From Erodium maritimum (taxonomy: Eukaryota > Streptophyta > Magnoliopsida > Geraniales > Geraniaceae): a DNA stretch of 64,000 nucleotides. Both the position numbers and the translations under genes were made by a program. The stretch spans positions 10,607,001 to 10,671,000 of the forward strand of contig OY997596.1 of the NCBI GenBank assembly GCA_963921825.1. The letters run 5' to 3'. Positions 49,801-61,456 of this stretch are shown here, one piece after another (position 1 is the stretch's first letter; every line of letters begins with the position of its first letter). A model generated the notes under the pieces. The model worked only from the letters and a program-made list of their open reading frames with translations. It was not told the origin of the DNA and did not search any database.

Positions 49801-51520
49801 GAAGGAGGTTATGATCAAATCAGTCCTCCAGGCCATGCCAATCTACGCGATGAGCATGTTTATGTTCCCAAGGGAATCAATCAACAAAATCCATGTCGCA
49901 CTAGCACGGTATTGGTGGACGGGTACTCCCAGGGGAACAAGACCGATCATTTGGCAAGACTTGACGAAACTGTGTAGGCCAAAGGAGGATGGAGGGATGT
50001 GATTCAAAGACATGCGGGATATGAACATTGCTATGTTGGCAAAAATGGGGTGGAAACTGGTTAATCAACCCGACTGTCTGGTGGCTCGAATCCTTAAGGC
50101 ACGATACTACCCAAAAGGTGAATTCCTGACGACGGGTGGAGGGAATGGACCCAGTCAAATATGGTCGGGTCTTCGTGGCACACAGGGTCTGCTCCGTGAG
50201 GGATTGATTCGTACTATCGGCGACGGTCGAACTACTATGGTTGAGGGACCTCCTTGGCTTCTGGGGTATAACCCGATTATCCCTATACATACATGTACCA
50301 CACCGGCTCTTATGGTGTCGGACTTAGCCACAGTGGACCATGAATGGGATATGCAGAAAATCCAGTCGATCCTCCCTCCGGCTATTGTTGAGGATATCCT
50401 CCAGGTGCCCCCGCCCCTTCCTCAGCATACAGACAGATGGTCCTGGAAGTACAATATCAGAGGTGAGTACTCAGTCAAAGAGGGCTATAGGGCCCTATCC
50501 AGAGCGAATGGTCGGTGGCACACCTCGACATGGGCAACGATATGGACGGGTATCTGGGATCAAGATATTCAACCACGGATCAAGGTCTTTATATGGCGAG
50601 CCATTTCAGGTACGTTACAGATTGCCATGAACTTACGAACCAAGTTCGTTCCCATTCCGGCCACCTGTCCGATGTGTCAATCGGATTCGGAAACTACGGA
50701 CCATCTCCTGCTGTCATGTCTGTTTGCGAAGTCGGTTTGGGATGAAGCGGGCCTATCTGTGTCCTGATCCTTCATCGTCCTCCTTGACTGACTAGCTCTC
50801 GGCCCTATTCTTGATACCGGAGGCTTCGACCCGGAGTAAAGCCTGCCTCGTGCTCTGGGAGGTGTGAAAAGAGAGAAACTCTATGGTCTGGGACCATGTG
50901 ACCTCCACCCCACAAGAATTGGTTGCCACATTCATCAGTAACCAGCATAGCTGGGTGGAAGCATAATTGGGCCTCCGGAAGCCGATCGGGATTCCCAGAT
51001 CCACACAGACTAAATGGAAACCTCCTCCCCCTGGATGCCTCTTGATCAATGTTGACGGGGCGACCTTTGCGGCCGCAGGACAATTTGGGTGGGGTTGGAT
51101 CTGCCGTACAGACATGGGAGCGGTCCGGGACGCACGGAATGGATATGGAAGCGGGGTACTAAACCCCGAATACTCGGAGGCGATGGCGATTTGGAAGGCC
51201 CTGGAATGGGTACAAGCCTCTCACTCGTCCAGGGTCATCATACAGAGTGACGCTCAGTACCTGGTACACCTGATTCAAGGCACGCACCAGGTCTTTTCCC
51301 CGCTGGGACGGTTGGTCGACGACTGTAGGTCCCTGCTCACTACTCTCGAGGATGTCAAACTCGAGTACATTTCTAGGTCAGCGAACGGTGCAGCCCACTG
51401 GCTTGCCCGGGAAGCCCGTTCTGTGCCTGTCCTCTCGTGGTCTGGATTAATTATTCCGACTACATTTATGTTTATCTTACAAAAGTTCAATTAATAAAAT
51501 TCAAACTACGTTTCAAAAAA
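46860..51520 (+). mobile_element. Long plant LINE, L1-type with RNase H, inactive
   Basis: A GC-rich leader (about 46905-47340) leads straight into ORF2 at 47387; no ORF1 was found. Endonuclease: LLAWNCRSLG, LTETRH, GIYGEP, GDFND, then QLDRAF and SDHKPI. RT: KSPGPDGLNPKFFQHYW, RPIALCNVIFRILSKFLANR, MALKLDMSKAYD, HIFFADDCYIF. A zf-RVT region (CPMCQSDSETTDHLLLSC) and RNase H (LLINVDGATFAAAG, with Asp, Glu and Asp present) follow. Stops interrupt it (TGA 47945-47947, TAG 48380-48382, TAG 49133-49135, TGA 50000-50002, TGA 50765-50767), and there are frameshifts near 49200-49370 and 49650. It ends TTTCAAAAAAAA at about 51520. The 5' border is approximate. Confidence 0.9.
50967..51494 (+). pseudogene. 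RNase H domain of the long LINE
   Basis: An uninterrupted 175-codon stretch. It has LLINVDGATF (first Asp), YSEAMAIWKALEW (Glu) and VIIQSDAQYLVHLI (Asp), then a C-terminal RSANGAAHWLAREA, the pattern of plant RVT_3 RNase H domains. It is the best-preserved part of the element. Its upstream junction with the zf-RVT part is broken. Confidence 0.85.
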
Positions 51521-52071
51521 AATATATATATGAACATAATACAAGATTACAAGTAAGGAGGAAAAATTATGTACAAGGAAACTAGACAATGAAAAGATTA
51601 TTCAGAATTATATGAATCTTAAACATGTTATAGGTTTTTGTTTAATTTTGTTATGTTTTTATACCCTAGAATCCTTCAATATATGGATACAATATGAGAT
51701 CCAAGTCCGAAGAAAATGATATATACAAGGAAACTATATAAAGAAAAGATGAGAAATCTATTAAAAGAAAGTACACAAACAAGGAATGTAATTAATATTA
51801 AAAACATAATTAAGACAAGAAATAATATTCCAACAATTAGAAGAAAGTCAGTGCTGTTATTAGAAGGTTGTTTAGCGAGTACAAATACATTAGCGACAAA
51901 AACGACGTCACCGAAGTCGTCGTTTCGATCTCTCTTTTCATAGCTTGTCGCGCCAGGCCCCACCATGAACAGCTTCTTTTTAGTCCCTACTTTCATCATC
52001 GTCGACCGGCACAGCCTACTAGTAATAGTAATAGTAGCTCCTACCAAAATCCCCAAACCCCCCCCCAAAAA
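51521..52071. other. Region upstream of the PERK gene
   Basis: Contains the right direct repeat (51598-51650) and a second small duplication (tacaaggaaacta at 51571 and 51723). It then becomes GC-richer from about 51900, where the PERK promoter and 5' UTR must lie. No clear TATA box could be chosen. Confidence 0.4.
51598..51650 (+). repeat. Right direct repeat around the long LINE
   Basis: Starts TTATTCAGAATTATATGAAT; partner of 46808-46858. It lies about 80 bp beyond the poly(A) end of the LINE, so the pair is not a simple target duplication. Confidence 0.6.
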
Positions 52072-52101
52072 ATGTCTACTTTCCGTCCACATCTGAGCTA
52101 A
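52072..52101 (+). promoter_or_regulatory. Short upstream ORF before the PERK start
   Basis: ATG at 52072 encodes MSTFRPHLS and stops at 52101, 38 bp before the PERK ATG. If the transcript includes this part, as its closeness suggests, ribosomes would meet it first and it could lower kinase translation. The transcript start is not known. Confidence 0.4.
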
Positions 52102-52139
52102 CCAAAACCTCGTCGACATCGAAACCTTCTTCTCCGGCA

Positions 52140-55100
52140 ATGTCATCGCCGTCGCCGTCGTCTCCTCCCGCCCCGGATGCGAGCGCCACCCCTCCGTTCC
52201 CGTTCCCTGTTGACAACACCACTTCCCCTCCGCCCCCGCTGCCGACGACCAACTCTACCGTCTTCTCTCCGCCGGAGACGGCAGTGCCCTCCACTTCCCC
52301 TCCTCCGCCGCCTTCGGCGGGGTTGCCGACAGGCGCGTTAGTTGGGCTGATTGTGGGGATAGGGATTGGTGGGCTGATTGTGATGATTGGGGTTTGTATT
52401 TTTGTGGTTTGCTACAGGAGGAGGAAGAAGAAGAGGAGCCGAGAGAATTACAATGGAGGACCAGAAGCTCCGCAAGGACCCAAAGGTGCAAGTCTCATTT
52501 TTGATTTCTCTCTGTTTCATTGGCGTGAATTGAATAATACTTGTCAAGTTGTGATATTTGGGCACTTTCATGTTACTGTTACTGTTACATGAAATTTGGA
52601 TTCTTGTGATTTAATTAGTCAGTTCTGTTTATCCAATTTGGTTGAATTTAAAATTAGTTGTTCAACACTGACTCAGTCTTAGAACTATCAAAACTAAACT
52701 AAACCATTCTGTTGTGCATCTAAAAAATAGAATGCATTGTTTTGCTATATGAAAAAAAATATGAATCTTTCCCACCTTAAAAACTTGTGGGTGCGTGTTT
52801 GTGGAGATGTGTAGAATAGGTGATTGGGCTAAACTTAGTCCTTCTCATTTGAAGGGGCCAAGGAGTGTCTGTATCTATGAAAAGTGAAGTCTATTGGTGT
52901 TTATGGTGCTTTTTGATATCCCTTGATCCTCTCTTTCTTGTCTTCTTAATTACCTCCCCTTTCCTTCTTGTAGGTAGTTAACCTTTCCCACTTTATTGCT
53001 GTTTATTAGTTTCCTTTCCTAGCTAGCTCCAATGCATGTATTATAAATGGTGTATATATATTGTAACACATTCTACGAATGATCCACGCCCTTTTACATG
53101 GTATCCAAAGATGCCCAGTCCTACACGACACTTCTGGCCCGTTGTTACCTACACCCCTGTGGTCTCCAGCCCATATGCAGGTGTCCAAGCATGTTGTGGC
53201 CCATGTGTAGATATCCAGCTCTGCGCATGAGGGGAGTGTTGAAATATAAACCCGAATAAAATAGAGATAAGAAGAGAGTTATTCATGGTCATACCCAACT
53301 GACACAGTTCATCTTTTAACTTTAGAGTTTGATCTGATATATGTAGCCAGTTTTAGTTTTTTTTTTGTAATACATCCAATCACCCTTGTATCCGCCAATG
53401 AAGGTTGGTGTTAGTCAGGAATCAAAGCAAGTATGTTTTAAAGTGGATCTCTGAAGTTTAATTTTGTTAATTCTTTGTCGTGTTTCTGATTTTCTAATAA
53501 CTCTAGAAGGCAGAACATATGTATCATTTTCAACTCAATTGAAGGATTTTTGATGCGTGGAAAACTCAACTGCAAGTGTCTCCCATATTATGTCATGGTT
53601 CTTGATTTCTCCTACAAGACTTGTGAGTTCATGGCCTCTTTAATTAGCTCATAGATCAATTCGGGTTGCTAATATAGAAATTGTTGATATATTAGTCGGT
53701 ACGAAGTTGCCTCCCTGATAGTATTCTGTTTGATATCAGTTTTGGTTCAGCTCAGAATTCAATCATGCTACCTTGAATTTTCCAACTGATGCTAAGATAT
53801 GTCGCATGACTGCTAATTCAATCTCTTGCCATTTGTTCATTTTTGCAGATAACTCGTATCCTAGGCAACCTCAGCATTGGCAACAGAATGCTCCTCCATC
53901 AACTGACCAGAACATTACGATGCTTCCAAAACCTACTCCTCCTCCAGGAGTTATGTCGAATCTCTCTTATCCTCCACCACCATCAACAAATAGTAGTTTG
54001 AGCTCTGATAAACCTGTACCATCAGGCATGTCCTTGGGATTTTCACAAAGCACATTTACATATGAAGAGTTAGCAGTGGCAACAAATGGGTTCTCTGAAG
54101 CCAATCTCCTTGGTCAAGGTGGTTTTGGCTATGTGCACAAAGGAGTCCTTTCAGATGGAAAAGAGGTTGCTGTTAAGCAGCTAAAAGCTGGAAGTGGGCA
54201 GGGGGAGCGCGAGTTTTGCGCAGAGGTTGAGATCATTAGTCGAGTCCACCACAGGCATCTTGTTTCACTCGTAGGGTATTGCATTCTTGGGGATCAAAGG
54301 TTGCTTGTTTATGAGTTTGTTCCCAACAACACTCTCGAGTTTCATTTACATGGTGAGTTTTCTCATTACATATTCTTGCATTTCTCTTACCATAAAAGAA
54401 ACAAGTCAAACAACATGACTGTACTTTTTTTTAAATAACTACAATATCTATGTTGTCAATAAACACATTTAAACTAAATATGCGTATATTCTGATGAGAG
54501 AAATTAACCTTTCAGGAAAGGGGAGACCACCTATGAACTGGCCCACCAGAATGAAAATTGCTCTTGACTCCGCCAAAGGATTGGCATACCTCCATGAGGA
54601 CTGTGAGTTTTCTGAAGTTGTTAAGTCTTAAGTTATAGGTCTATAAGTCTATTTCACTGGCATTGTCTAATTTTGAGTTTATTATGTCCTCAGGTCATCC
54701 CAAGATCATTCACCGTGATATCAAGGCAGCCAATATTCTTCTTGATTATAACTTTCTGGCAAAGGTAGGCTTCTTAATTCTTATATATTTGTTCTTTCTG
54801 ACATTTGTACAATTCTTGGTGATTTGAGCAATGAATCCCTTGTCTCTCTTGTAGTCCATATATGTTATCAAGTCTGAAATTGCACAAAATTTATTACTCC
54901 ATTACCTCTCCCTTCCCCATGGACCTAACACTACTAAGTAACCTATGGAGTATCCTTAACCAGATTCTTTGAATGTTGGCAAAGCCATTTTAAGCAATGG
55001 ATTACTGGTTTTGGACCAGAAAATGATGCATCTGTTGAAATTAACACAACTATTTGCATTTTGAAGTTTTTCAGGAACCAAAATTTGAAAGATCTGCTCG

Positions 55101-56586
55101 GTTAATGTGCAAAATAAAATAGTTATTTTTCTGCAGACCATATTATGCTTTATGAAAGAACTTCATTTTCATTTCACGCTAAAATGATCTTGATCTAAAT
55201 TTCAGGTTGCGGATTTTGGACTCGCTAAGCTTTCTTTAGATACTGACACACATGTCTCCACTCGAGTAATGGGAACTTTTGGGTAAGTTCTGTATTTGGT
55301 TCATATTTGCTCTTAACATGTATTCACAATACATGCATTGTATTTCCTGTAATTGAGCCTCCTTTAAACTCATTTCCAACAAGTGCAGTTACATGGCTCC
55401 AGAGTATGCTTCAAGTGGAAAGCTCACTGATAAGTCAGACGTCTTTTCTTTTGGGGTTGTGCTTCTAGAGTTGCTAACTGGACGCCGACCAATCGATAAA
55501 GCTCAGCCTTTTGCTGAGGATAGCATGGTTGAGTGGGTAATTGTTTCACTTTCATCTGGACTTTTTCTCAATGGTTTACATGATTCCCTTGGCGTGAGCA
55601 TTAATAGGACCAAGGGACAATTGCAAAAAAGTAGCCTTATGTATTCACCTTTTGCAAATCGTATCCCCCTTCTTTGATAATTGCAAAAAAGTGCATTAAA
55701 CTTTCCATTTTGTTGCACTTTGTGCAAATTTGTTACAAATGATGATTTTACCCTTTCAAGAATAATAAGTAAAAAATAAAAAATCCAGAGTTTTCATCTC
55801 TCTTAATTGGGTTCCTCTTTGTACTTCCAAAGTGGAAGAAAATTAAGGGAGGTGAAAATCGTGGATTTTTTGTTTTTTACTTAATATTTTAAATCTCAAG
55901 GGTAAAATCGTGGTTTTGAAAAAAATTGCATTAGGTGCAAAGGAAAGGTCAGGGCACTTTTTTTTGCAATTATCAAGAAAGAGGCTATGATCTGCAAAAA
56001 ACGGATACCTCAGGGTACTTTTGGATCAATTCTAGTGTCTTGACAAATGGTAGTTTGAATTTTAGGCAAGGCCTTTACTCGCAGAGGCTATAGAAACTGG
56101 AAACTTTGATGCGTTTCTTGATCCAAGGTTGGAGAAGGATTATGACCCTATTGAAGTTGGCCGCGTGGTCACCTCTGCTGCTTATTGCGTACGCCAGTCT
56201 TCACGCCGTCGACCTAAAATGAGTGAGGTGATTTAACTAGTTTGTTTCAAATCCCTAATTCTTATTTGGGTCTCCTTAAACTTAAACAGTTAAGTCATAT
56301 GGTGATGTTGCAGATAGTTCGAGCCTTGGAAGGAAATTTGTCTCTGGAGCATCTAAACGAGGGTATAATACCGGGGCACAGCTCTGTGTACACTCCATCT
56401 GGGAGCATAGACTATGACACGAGCCAATATAATGAGGACTTGAAGAAGTTCAGGAAGATAGCTTTTGAAAGCCAAGAGCGTGTGAGTAGCGAGTGTAGTG
56501 GGCCTACCAGTGAGTCTGGTCGGGGCCCATCTGCCTCCACCAGTGAAGGCCAACAAACGACGCAAGAAATGGAATCTGGAAAATGA
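52140..56586 (+). CDS. PERK15: Proline-rich receptor-like protein kinase, PERK15-like
   Basis: Eight exons with GT-AG introns and consistent phases: 52140-52485, 53849-54352, 54516-54602, 54694-54764, 55206-55282, 55389-55536, 56066-56227, 56314-56586, giving 555 aa. Residues 1-62 are a Pro/Ser-rich extracellular part without a clear signal peptide, as in PERKs. The membrane helix is about 65-91, followed by YRRRKKKR. The Ser/Thr kinase domain has the Gly-rich loop GQGGFGYVH (about 204-212), VAVK Lys225, HRDIKAANI with Asp321, and DFG at 339-341. The C-terminus ([13 protein letters not shown], then SSECSG) matches Arabidopsis PERK15. PERKs sit in the plasma membrane and are thought to sense the cell wall. 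The frame is intact. Intron 6 is mostly a foldback element. Confidence 0.95.
55609..56038. mobile_element. Foldback MITE filling intron 6 of the PERK gene
   Basis: About 430 bp forming one long imperfect palindrome with its axis near 55825. Matching pieces on the two arms include GATAATTGCAAAAAAGTGC (55676) against the inverse at 55952-55974, the pair at GTATCC/GGATAC, and inner arms around AATAAGTAAAAAATAAAAAATCC. Intron 6 is 529 bp, so the element makes up about 80% of it. No coding capacity. The target duplication could not be fixed. Transcribed as part of the intron, it would fold into a hairpin. Confidence 0.8.
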
Positions 56587-57338
56587 AGCAAAATCAACCT
56601 GTTCCTCTCCTTTGTAGTTTTCCACTGTATGCAAGGATGACCAGCAATTCTTTCACCAGCAGAAGATTCAAAAACCATTGGAGAGCTCGATTTGCAGGGC
56701 AGGATCCTAGAACCAAGATATTTTTTCGTACTTAATTGATGTAATTTATTCGATGTCGGGTTTTTAGGGCAGGTGAATGCATTATTATGTAACTAGCTTG
56801 TGTCTTTTTTGGTCGTTTTCTTTACTAATTGTCTTGATTATGAGATTTCTTGTGATGTTTTCTAGGACTGGAGTAGAGTGATAATGTTATTTTCTGTACA
56901 TGTGGTGTGAAAAATTTATTCTGTGCTTCTAAATGAAAAGCACAATTGAAGTTGGCGTGGATTTTAATTGAAGTTATGATTGTAATTCTCCAATCAAATT
57001 CCAGGTTGTCATCTATTGTCTCCATCTCTTACCACGATGTCCTTAAATTTGAAAATAACCAAACCAATCTTCCTGGCTAATTGGAATGTTAAACCACTAT
57101 AATATAGATCATCAATATCAAATTAAATTGACTTTGTACAATAAAGTATACCATTTCAAATATTTGATGGGAAATTGAGTAACTCTTCTCGAAAATGTAC
57201 TCGTTTTATCTCAAAAATTACAATTCTTTGGAGTGTATGTAACTTTTTTATATCATATTTCGAAAACGTTTCTCGCTTTTCATCAATCATATTTTCCAAT
57301 CTTTTGAGTTTGTGTAGGAGGGAAAAAAATGACTGAGA
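56587..57338. other. PERK 3' UTR and intergenic DNA
   Basis: The first 150-250 bp are the likely 3' UTR of the kinase. The rest is AT-rich and ends at the solo LTR. A 94-codon minus frame (57440-57156) runs into the LTR and is not credible. Confidence 0.4.
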
Positions 57339-58235
57339 TTTGTTGTAAGAACCGTCCCCGGTCAACACCGGTTGAACCGGAGGAAATTGGGAAAAGTTGA
57401 CTTTTCGTCGGAAAAAGTCAACCGACGACTCGGGAGTCATTTGGGATCTACCCGGGACCCAAAAAGCTTAGCCGTCGTTACAATTAGCTTCGTTGGGTCA
57501 TTTCCTTTCAAATAAGTATTTTTGCGAAAAAATCAAATTCGGGTCAAACGGGGTCGAATTAGGGTTGTATCGGATTAATTAAATTGGGCTGGGATAATTA
57601 TGAGTGGAGGTGGACCCCACATGAACACATGTCCTTAAGTCTTGGAGAAGAAGAAAGGGGTGGGAGAAGACCCATTTGACCCCACTTTTGGGCATTAGAG
57701 GAAGAGGGGAAAAAAGTGCAAAAGAGACATTTCCCTTTTAGGTTAAAGGCCACATGGAGCAAAATTAGCTCATATTTTGTGTCTTGGCCGAAATTTCTAG
57801 AGAGAGAGGGTGGAGCTCCATTGTTGATGAAGGAGAAGAAGAGAAGAAAAAGGAGGCTTTTGGCTTGATTTCACCACCAAAACTCTTCATTTCATCTATA
57901 TTTCTCATCATCTACTCTTTTCTTAAGGAAAAAACTCATTTAAATCCTCTTTTGATGACTTTTGGGTCATGGGTTTTGTAGAGAATTTATGAACTAAGCT
58001 TGGGTGGCTTGGAATTTAAGCTTTTCATTGTTAAATTGATGGATTGTGATGAAAAGTGGAGGATTGTGGTGGAAATGGATTGGGTTTTGTTAATTTGATG
58101 AAACCCAACATTGGGTCTTGGAGTTTTGGGGTTTTTTGGGGCTGAATTTGGAGGTTTTGGAGCTTAACAATGGAGTTTTGGAGGTTTGGATTCGTGAGGA
58201 TGAAGTTGAGGGAAGAAGAAGAAGGGGACTGCCCA

Positions 58236-58440
58236 GACCCGTCACGGATCCGTGACGGGAAGCGTGACGGAGCACGTCACGGCTCCGTGATGGAGACCGT
58301 GACGGCGCACATCACGGTTCTGTGACGTCAACCGTGACGGTGCACGTCACGGTTCCGTGACCCAAACCGTGACGGAGCCCGTCAAGGCTTCGTAACGGAG
58401 CCCATCAAGGCTCCGTGACCCACTCTGTGATGGATCAGAA
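58236..58440. repeat. Array of CACGG-CCGTG palindromes in LTR B
   Basis: About ten CACGG/CCGTG half-sites in 200 bp, several joined as CACGGNTCCGTG hairpin words (for example GTCACGGATCCGTGACGGG), spaced about 20-25 bp. The later units are decayed (CAAGGCTCCGTG). It lies about 0.9 kb from the LTR start. Confidence 0.8.
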
Positions 58441-59029
58441 ATGGACCTTTCCAAGTCCATTTTGGTTGTTTTCAAGTAATTAGCAAGGTTATCTATAACT
58501 GAACGTACTGGGGATTAGTTTGGGTGTTTTCTCTTTAAACCACCCTTGAATTATTATTAAATCTCGTGTTACTTTGTGATCTTAGGCGTTGTTCCCGATC
58601 GCGGCGGAGGAGGCTACTAGGCGACTCGTGGCTGTTCGTGTTGGATCGCGGTTGAGGTAGGGAAAAGTAGCGAATACCGGTTAAAATGCGGAAAGTTACT
58701 AGAATTGCATATATGATATAAGTAACCGGAATAATTGTAGAATCACATGTAGGATGTGAATAACTAGTGTAGTCGTTTAAAATGTGGAATAACTTGCGGG
58801 CCAGGTCGTGCCCGTAGGTTTGGGAGTTGCCGTGCTGTAGAATTGCATGTGGGTCATGTCGTTCCCGTATGATTGTGTGATGATTGCGTCTGTTTGCGAT
58901 TAGTAGCTTTGTAATGTTTGGTATGTGGTATGTTTCGTTGTTAAACTAATGGTCGTGATATGCTATGAGAATGTGGTGAGTGTTAGTGTGAACTATTGCC
59001 TTGTGACATGTTTGAGACCCTGTATGTGT

Positions 59030-59470
59030 GTACCCCGGTAGGATATCTAGGCCAAGGATGGTGTTTCGGTCCGATATCTAGGCCGATGCTGTGTGTTTCG
59101 GCTAGATATGTTCCAAGGCTAGGTGTTCAGGTATGGTATCTATACCGACATTGTGTGTTCCGGTATAGGATATCTAAGCCGAGGATGGTGTTCCGGCATA
59201 CGTTGTACCCCGAGGCTAGGTGTTCAGGTATGATGTCTATACCAATGCTGTGTGTTCCGGTATAGGACATCTAGGCCGAGGCTGGTGTTCCAAGACGATA
59301 TCTAGACCGATGCTGTGTGTTCCGGTACGATATGTCTCGAGGCTAGGTGTTCCGGTGTGATATCCTGGCTGATACTGTGCGTTCTGATATACTTGGTACC
59401 CCGATGCTGTGTGTTCCGGGACGATATCTAGACCGATGTTGTGTGTTCCGGTACGATATGTTGAGCCGTG
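59030..59470 (+). repeat. Tandem array in LTR B, unit about 37-42 bp
   Basis: About eleven imperfect units built from GTTCCGGTANGATATCTAG and GCCGATGCTGTGT. Unit length varies by a few bases and alternating sub-types are visible. The sequence is unrelated to the arrays in LTR A and LTR C. Confidence 0.8.
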
Positions 59471-59802
59471 CGGTGTGATCCGGCGTATGATAGGAGACTC
59501 ACTACATGTGTATTTGCTATGATTTTACTGTGTGTATTTACTCGATGATTATTTGAGATATGGTTTGGATGCGAATATCGAGCAATCGTTGATCGTTGAG
59601 CAGGGTTGATCTCACCCGTTAAGTGTGGTGATTGGGTAAGTGGTGTGATCAAACGATGTTATGGTTATGTGAGGTTGGTTATGAGTGTGATTGTGATTAC
59701 GTGTTTTCCTATTTGATTTCGTTAGTTGTTGTTGCTTCACTAGTATGCCATTTTTGGACGGGTATCCATGGTGACGAGCGAAATGCTCATCCCCTTTACT
59801 AC

Positions 59803-59830
59803 TTTTTCCTACTGAACGAAAGCTCACCCC
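59803..59830 (+). repeat. Conserved island of the gypsy LTRs (copy B)
   Basis: On the minus strand it reads GTGAGCTTTCGTTCAGTAGG, about 272 bp from the GGGCGTGACA end, matching the islands in LTRs A and C. A second partial copy lies just upstream (gagcgaaatgctcatcccc at about 59776). Confidence 0.6.
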
Positions 59831-60107
59831 TTCATTACTGTTTTTACAGGTTTTGATCGTGAGTTGGTTTAGAGGACGTCTCGGAGCTTGGGAGCTTAGC
59901 GAGAGTCCTAGTTTTGGGTTGTCTATAGACGTATTCCCGTTATACTAAATCTCTCTTTATTTGGATTTCGAGTATTTGACTCTTGTTATCAAAATTACTG
60001 GCTTTAAAATTATTGGAGGTTTATTTCGTTTAAATTTGCATTCATTATCATTATTTTCGGTTCACGTCTCGAGTCGGTCAAAACCGTATTTAGGGCGTGA
60101 CATTTGT

Positions 60108-60571
60108 CTTCACAATTCATGTTTTATTTATGATTAGAGAGTCGATTCTTGTATTTTTGTATCTATGTACTTGTTGAATATGCTATATGAATTTTCTAAA
60201 AAAAAATTATCACTACTTTTTTGTGTTCTTCATTGCTTATCGAGAGTCATCGGACCTAATTAGATTCTTCTCATCCAATTATTTTCGGACCTAATCAGAT
60301 TCTTCTCATCCAATTATTTTCGATGGGGTTTCAAGGTGGAACAAAACTAAACCATTTCATTCATTCAAACAAGAAAAGTGAACAAAACAAAACAACCAGA
60401 AAAAGGTGGTTACCGTGTGAATTCTTGATACCATAAACCGGCAGTCCATTTATTCCTGAACAACTACATGCCTTCCTATGTAATTTCATCTATTGTCTAT
60501 GTGGATAGAAGATGTTTGATGTGCTTGATTGTGTACATACCACACTTAACATTGGTGGTCGATGAAGATAC
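60108..60571. other. Unassigned intergenic DNA
   Basis: A small tandem copy is visible (cggacctaat-agattcttctcatcc at about 60251 and 60286). No gene or RNA recognised. Confidence 0.4.
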
Positions 60572-60574
60572 TTA

Positions 60575-61453
60575 GAGCATCCGCATCAATGAGGGGCTGA
60601 ACCCTGAACCCTGAGGCAGAACCCTCTGCTGATTGGGCAGACTTCAGCCTCCTGCCCCCTAAATTTAGTGTGCTGCACATCAGAGGGGCAAGTATGTGGG
60701 GCATGCTTTTCTGAAATGCTGATTGTGTAATTAATTAAGCTTTTAACTGAATCTATTAACGTTATTTTTAAATCAACAACTACTAAATAAAATAGAAATA
60801 AAATTCATAAATAGAAATAAAAGTTCATTAATAAAATAAAAAATTAAAAAGTACATAACTTAAAAAAAATACATAATTCAAATTGACAATTCATTTGGTC
60901 GATATAAGCTTCTGTAGTGATGAGTTATTTGATGATCGTTACTAATACCATATATATTTTTTGAAACACTGACAGTTACTATTACTGATAATAACGTTTG
61001 AGCCTCGTCGACATATATTTTTTATCGCAACAAAAATATGATATTTAAAATAAAAAACTGATTTTTAAATTTTAAAACTGATTATTAAAATTTAAAAACA
61101 ATTTTTTTAATTAAAAACATATATTTTTTGTATATATATATATATCTATTAAATACTAATTATTAAATATATATATTTATATTTATATATTTAAATCAGA
61201 TAATTTACAAAATATATTAAACTGATTTTTTTTGCAGGCCACGCGTCACACAGGGAGTAGGCAGCAGAGAGGCATAGAGGCGCGAGGCTGATTTTGGCCC
61301 CGCGCCTCTGCCCCCCGAACACTCACCCAATGCATCCTGCCCCACGCCCCTCACTCCCCGCATGCCCCCCCTCCCCACACCGAGCAAACCCCGAACCCTT
61401 TCCCCTTCTGCTCCTGCCCCGGCCTCGCCCAAGCCCCCTTGATGCGGATGCTC
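60575..61453. mobile_element. Harbinger-type element, non-autonomous, about 0.9 kb
   Basis: Ends are GAGCATCCGCATCAA and the inverse TTGATGCGGATGCTC, flanked by TTA at 60572-60574 and 61454-61456. The end regions are GC-rich and the middle nearly pure A/T, including a TA dinucleotide run at about 61130-61145. No transposase gene. Same design as 35253-36162 and end sequences related to the PIF elements at 2479 and 16167, so a PIF-type transposase would be expected to act on it. Confidence 0.85.
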
Positions 61454-61456
61454 TTA

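Larger units (their letters stand above)
57344..60102 (+). mobile_element. Solo LTR of a gypsy (Tekay/Del-like) element, copy B
   Basis: Starts TGTAAGAACCG and ends GGGCGTGACA, flanked by TTTGT at 57339-57343 and 60103-60107. 2759 bp with no internal coding region. The end sequence and conserved island are shared with LTR A (12118-15202) and LTR C (62487 on), in opposite orientation. The perfect duplication shows that the internal part was lost by recombination between two LTRs after insertion. Confidence 0.88.

Noticed and set aside
51676-52146. 156-codon minus-strand hydrophobic protein upstream of PERK
   Set aside because: It is antisense to the PERK 5' region and made of A/T-rich DNA; no domain or splice pattern.
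58996-59265. 89-codon repetitive protein
   Set aside because: It is a frame through the tandem array of LTR B.
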